Source: Spirochaetia bacterium (lineage in GTDB: Bacteria; Spirochaetota; Leptospiria; Leptospirales; Leptonemataceae). Taken from it: a stretch of 5,985 nt of DNA. The position numbers and the translations under genes were made by a program. Shown in pieces: positions 4,635 to 5,985 of this stretch; within the stretch, counting starts at the first letter, position 1; the number at the start of each line of letters is the position of its first letter. The notes under the pieces were generated by a model. The model was given only the letters and a program-made list of their open reading frames with translations. It had not been told where the DNA came from and made no database searches. The DNA lies in assembly GCA_029880625.1 (NCBI GenBank), contig JAOUOA010000204.1:1-5985 (forward strand), given 5' to 3'.

Positions 4635-5985
4635 GTCGTCACCTTCCTGGAATTCATCATTCTTTCATAAATCATTTCTGCCTGCTCCAGCGCTTCATCA
4701 AATTCATACTGCTCAAGGAACGATGCAAGCGCAAGCATCTGCCAGTCCGACGCGAAATCACCGGAACCGTTTTGAACTGAAGAAAATGTATCCATTGCCC
4801 GGGGATCATACTCACGGATTTCTCCTATCAGTTTCGCCCAGAGCTTTTCTGTCTCTTCAAAATTCATTCCAGATATTTCAGATGCAGAACTTTCTTCAGG
4901 CTCAGTTATATCAGCAAGAGAATCCACTACGGACTTTAAATCTTTTTCGCATCTTTCAATTTTACGATAAAGAAGATCCATTTCGCTTTCTCCGGATGAG
5001 TTTGACAGATGTTTTTTCTGAATCAAATGCTTCAAGTAATGTTCCAGTTCTTCTGAAGATTTCTGGAGAAATACGGCTCCAATATTCCCCGAAAGACCTT
5101 TGAGAGTATGGGCAAGACGTTCTGCTGACGAAAAATCCTTTTCCGAAAGATACTTTCTGATCTGATCCGTCATATCGGCATATCCGTCACGAAATTTCCG
5201 CAGAAGCCTTCTGTATTTTTTTTCATCACCCATGACAATGCGTAGTCCGTCTTCAATATCAATTCCAAAGATCTCAGGGAAATCATGATCGTTTCCGTTA
5301 TGCAGATGATTCTTCTGCTCATGAGCCATACTTCGTTTTTGACTGCTGGATTTTTCTTTTACGCCAAAATCCTTTGCGTGGAATTTGGTCTGACCTGTCC
5401 ATTTTTGAAGAACCTGTAACAGCTGCTCAGGATCAATCGGTTTGGAAATATGATCATTCATTCCCGCCTGAAGGCACTCTTCTTTATCTTTCTCCATGGC
5501 ATTGGCTGTCATGGCAAGGATAGGAATCTCATTCGCGGGAGCATTAAAACTTCTGATTTTTTCTGCAGCTTCAATCCCATCCATCAAAGGCATCTGAAGA
5601 TCCATTAAAATCAAATCATAATGATTTTCCCGGGATTTCGCTACAGCATCTTTGCCATTTGACACAACATCAACTTCATATCCTGCTCCCGTTAAAATAT
5701 CATGCGCAAGCTCCTGATTGATTTCATTATCCTCTGCCAGCAGGATTTTAATATTTTCAACCCGGGAACTTATATTTTCCCGTTTATAATCCACTTCAAT
5801 TTTCTGCGCATCTGGCTCATCCTGATTAAAATCGTAAAAAGATCTTGCAAGAGCATTGTAAATCAATGATTCAGTAACGGGCTTCTCAATGAGCTCGTAA
5901 TCCAGAGGTTTTTTCGACGAAGCTATAATCTCTTCTCTGGAATAATTTGAAGTCAGAATAATTACAGGCTTTTCTTTCAGTTCCA
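4631..5985 (-). CDS. Hybrid sensor histidine kinase, C-terminal part (REC-REC-Hpt)
   Basis: C-terminal 451 residues of a large hybrid kinase; the gene runs off the right edge. The TTG at 5866 is not the start: the frame stays open to 5985 and encodes the end of a first receiver (PVIILTSN, then LIEKPV with its Lys). Numbering from the TTG, a complete second receiver spans about 39-156 with Glu45-Asp46, Asp89 in LILMDLQMPLMDG, Thr120 and Lys142-Pro143. A poorly conserved linker follows, then an Hpt domain (about 196-320) with phospho-histidine His253 in AHTLKGLSGNIGA. The tail (about 335-408, from EKLWAKLIGEIREYDPRA to FDEALEQAEMIYERM) is helical and resembles segments seen after Hpt domains in other hybrid kinases. 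The kinase core and sensor are expected outside the window. It probably relays phosphate from receiver to Hpt and on to the receiver-kinase encoded next. Confidence 0.92.
   Translation of the reverse strand, partial: ELKEKPVIILTSNYSREEIIASSKKPLDYELIEKPVTESLIYNALARSFYDFNQDEPDAQKIEVDYKRENISSRVENIKILLAEDNEINQELAHDILTGAGYEVDVVSNGKDAVAKSRENHYDLILMDLQMPLMDGIEAAEKIRSFNAPANEIPILAMTANAMEKDKEECLQAGMNDHISKPIDPEQLLQVLQKWTGQTKFHAKDFGVKEKSSSQKRSMAHEQKNHLHNGNDHDFPEIFGIDIEDGLRIVMGDEKKYRRLLRKFRDGYADMTDQIRKYLSEKDFSSAERLAHTLKGLSGNIGAVFLQKSSEELEHYLKHLIQKKHLSNSSGESEMDLLYRKIERCEKDLKSVVDSLADITEPEESSASEISGMNFEETEKLWAKLIGEIREYDPRAMDTFSSVQNGSGDFASDWQMLALASFLEQYEFDEALEQAEMIYERMMNSRKVTT
4641..4648 (-). promoter_or_regulatory. 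Ribosome binding site for the receiver-kinase
   Basis: Read on the minus strand this is AGGAAGGT, 6 nt before the ATG at 4634. It lies within the last codons of the hybrid kinase gene and supports the ATG that overlaps that gene's stop. Confidence 0.6.

Noticed and set aside
4528..5103. Plus-strand 191-codon open frame opposite the two kinase genes
   Set aside because: It lies antisense to two well-supported genes, spans their junction, and shows low-complexity shadow-like composition with no recognisable domain.
5864..5866. Minus-strand TTG at 5866 as start of the Hpt protein
   Set aside because: The upstream codons encode the end of a receiver domain (PVIILTSN and LIEKPV) in the same frame up to the window edge.

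Overview
The window (roughly mid-40s % GC by eye) is a dense signal-transduction locus of a Gram-negative-type bacterium. A seven-transmembrane kinase of 7TMR-DISM type, a LytTR regulator, hybrid kinases with an Hpt domain and an ECF sigma factor together suggest a spirochaete, perhaps of the Leptospiraceae. That is a guess from gene style only; a deltaproteobacterium cannot be excluded. There are no tRNA or rRNA genes, insertion sequences or CRISPR arrays.

Layout. Plus strand, 1-2024: the 3' part of a LytS/YehU-family membrane histidine kinase (cut by the left edge) overlaps a LytTR response regulator by ATGA. A 139-base regulatory gap (2025-2163) follows. It holds direct repeats resembling LytTR-binding sites, a good sigma-70-type promoter, and a 16-bp dyad running from the promoter spacer into the next start codon. 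Then come a DUF2306-type integral membrane protein (2164-2895) and an ECF-type sigma factor (3006-3527). Minus strand, reading from the right edge: the C-terminal part of a large hybrid kinase (receiver end, full receiver, Hpt, helical tail; 5985-4631) overlaps by ATGA a soluble receiver-kinase protein (4634-3519). The two convergent clusters meet tail to tail with a 9-bp coding overlap between the sigma factor and the receiver-kinase.

How they may work together (inference): the 7TM kinase phosphorylates the LytTR regulator, which could activate the promoter of the DUF2306 gene through the repeats just upstream of its -35 box, driving the membrane protein and probably the sigma factor. Separately, the hybrid kinase relays phosphate through its receiver and Hpt to the receiver of the translationally coupled receiver-kinase, forming a kinase cascade. 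The best candidate for new biology is the compact control region at 2073-2165. Two predicted starts, at 52 and on the minus strand at 5866, are artefacts of TTG codons inside genes that run off the window.
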